A DNA stretch of 64,000 nt, from contig CAYPWL010000012.1 of assembly GCA_964414425.1 (NCBI GenBank), forward strand, positions 16,916-80,915. Reading direction: 5' to 3'. Below the pieces are notes generated by a model. That model was not told the origin of the DNA. It did no database searches and saw only the letters and a list, made by a program, of their open reading frames with translations. Source of the stretch: GYS-P2D sp964414425. Its GTDB lineage: Bacteria > Bacteroidota > Bacteroidia > Chitinophagales > Saprospiraceae. Position numbers and translations under genes: made by a program. Numbering within the stretch: the first letter of the stretch is position 1; each line of letters begins with the position of its first letter. Below, one piece after another: positions 63,695 to 64,000 of the stretch.

Positions 63695-64000
63695 ATCAAA
63701 CTGCGAAGCAGGATGCTGATCATTAACGAACTTTATATGCTTGGGCTGCTGGTCCAGGATTACTTGAAAATTGATGTTTAAAAGTAAGCAATGTATTAGA
63801 TGGATTTGAGGGGCAGAAACAAGTTTAATGGGGAAGTATCAAGTTCAAGTATCGAGTAGCGAGTGTTGAGTAGCGGGTAGTAAGAGTCGTACGGTCAGAT
63901 ACCCCAAACGGTTTATATTAAAGCACGTAGTATTTTTTCATATCGAAGAAGGCACGACTGAGATATCTACATACTTGAGACTAATCTACCTAAGTCCATA
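63695..64000. other. window-end intergenic sequence with degenerate repeat
   Basis: The first 140 bases include the open upstream frame of the AraC gene. From about 63835 to 63890 the sequence is a degenerate short repeat based on AGTATCGAGTAGCGAGTGTTGAGTAGCGGGTAGTAAG, of the type often found between genes in Bacteroidota. No gene is seen in the remainder. Confidence 0.4.

Overview
The window reads as a chromosomal segment of a free-living Bacteroidota, most likely of the Saprospiraceae/Lewinella type. The evidence is a type B T9SS (gliding-motility, CHU_C-like) C-terminal sorting domain, a TonB-dependent receptor paired with a DUF4249 lipoprotein, many short lipoproteins, the MoxR/DUF58/BatA-like operon, absence of clear Shine-Dalgarno sequences, and one good TTG-N19-TAnnTTTG type promoter. 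No rRNA, tRNA or CRISPR array was found. Coding density is high. The only mobile element is one IS1595-type insertion sequence whose transposase appears damaged.

Layout. 1-7.8 kb: partial Asp-box (sortilin-like) protein, a small conserved protein, an outer-membrane barrel, a Tat/lipoprotein sugar isomerase-like protein, a PLP group II decarboxylase overlapping a small conserved protein, an IPTL-CTERM protein with a broken signal peptide, a lipoprotein and a Tet-type MFS exporter. 7.8-10.5 kb: free methionine-R-sulfoxide reductase, aminotransferase and alpha/beta hydrolase in a row. 10.5-15.5 kb: one giant T9SS-exported protein of about twenty 54-residue Cys-Asp-Ser repeats, interrupted by an artificial assembly gap. 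15.8-24.6 kb: TonB receptor/DUF4249, HExxH lipoprotein, RlmI-like rRNA methyltransferase, CPBP protease, amine oxidase and glyoxalase-like protein. 24.6-25.5 kb: IS1595-like element. 25.8-31.2 kb: two secreted proteins, arylamine N-acetyltransferase, lipoprotein, kinase-like protein, inositol-phosphatase family enzyme. 31.3-36.2 kb: a 1627-residue secreted protein. 36.3-43.6 kb: uracil-DNA-glycosylase family enzyme, a GNAT/XRE toxin-antitoxin-like pair with a second artificial gap, a membrane-anchored MutS-like ATPase, and a SulP transporter with beta-carbonic anhydrase closed by a strong terminator.

43.7-53 kb: nitronate monooxygenase, then a seven-gene minus-strand operon (DUF4159, esterase, MoxR, DUF58, BatA-like, DUF4175-like with a His/Asp-rich stretch, membrane protein). 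53-56 kb: TldE/TldD pair with a Tat signal on TldD only. 56.2-60.5 kb: a three-domain fusion (PlsB-like acyltransferase, HAD phosphatase, PlsC acyltransferase) overlapping gpsA by 4 bp, which together could cover several steps from dihydroxyacetone phosphate towards phosphatidic acid. 60.5-64 kb: DUF5694 lipoprotein, small membrane protein, a chimeric gene joining a truncated SnoaL-like lipoprotein to a complete HigA antitoxin, and an AraC regulator.

Two 100-N gaps are each flanked by the same 55 bases on both sides. Removing 155 bases at each one restores a single uninterrupted reading frame. They are therefore best read as k=55 contig overlaps rather than missing sequence. The most unusual biology here is the acyltransferase/phosphatase fusion next to gpsA, the lipoprotein-HigA chimera, and the GNAT/XRE pair.
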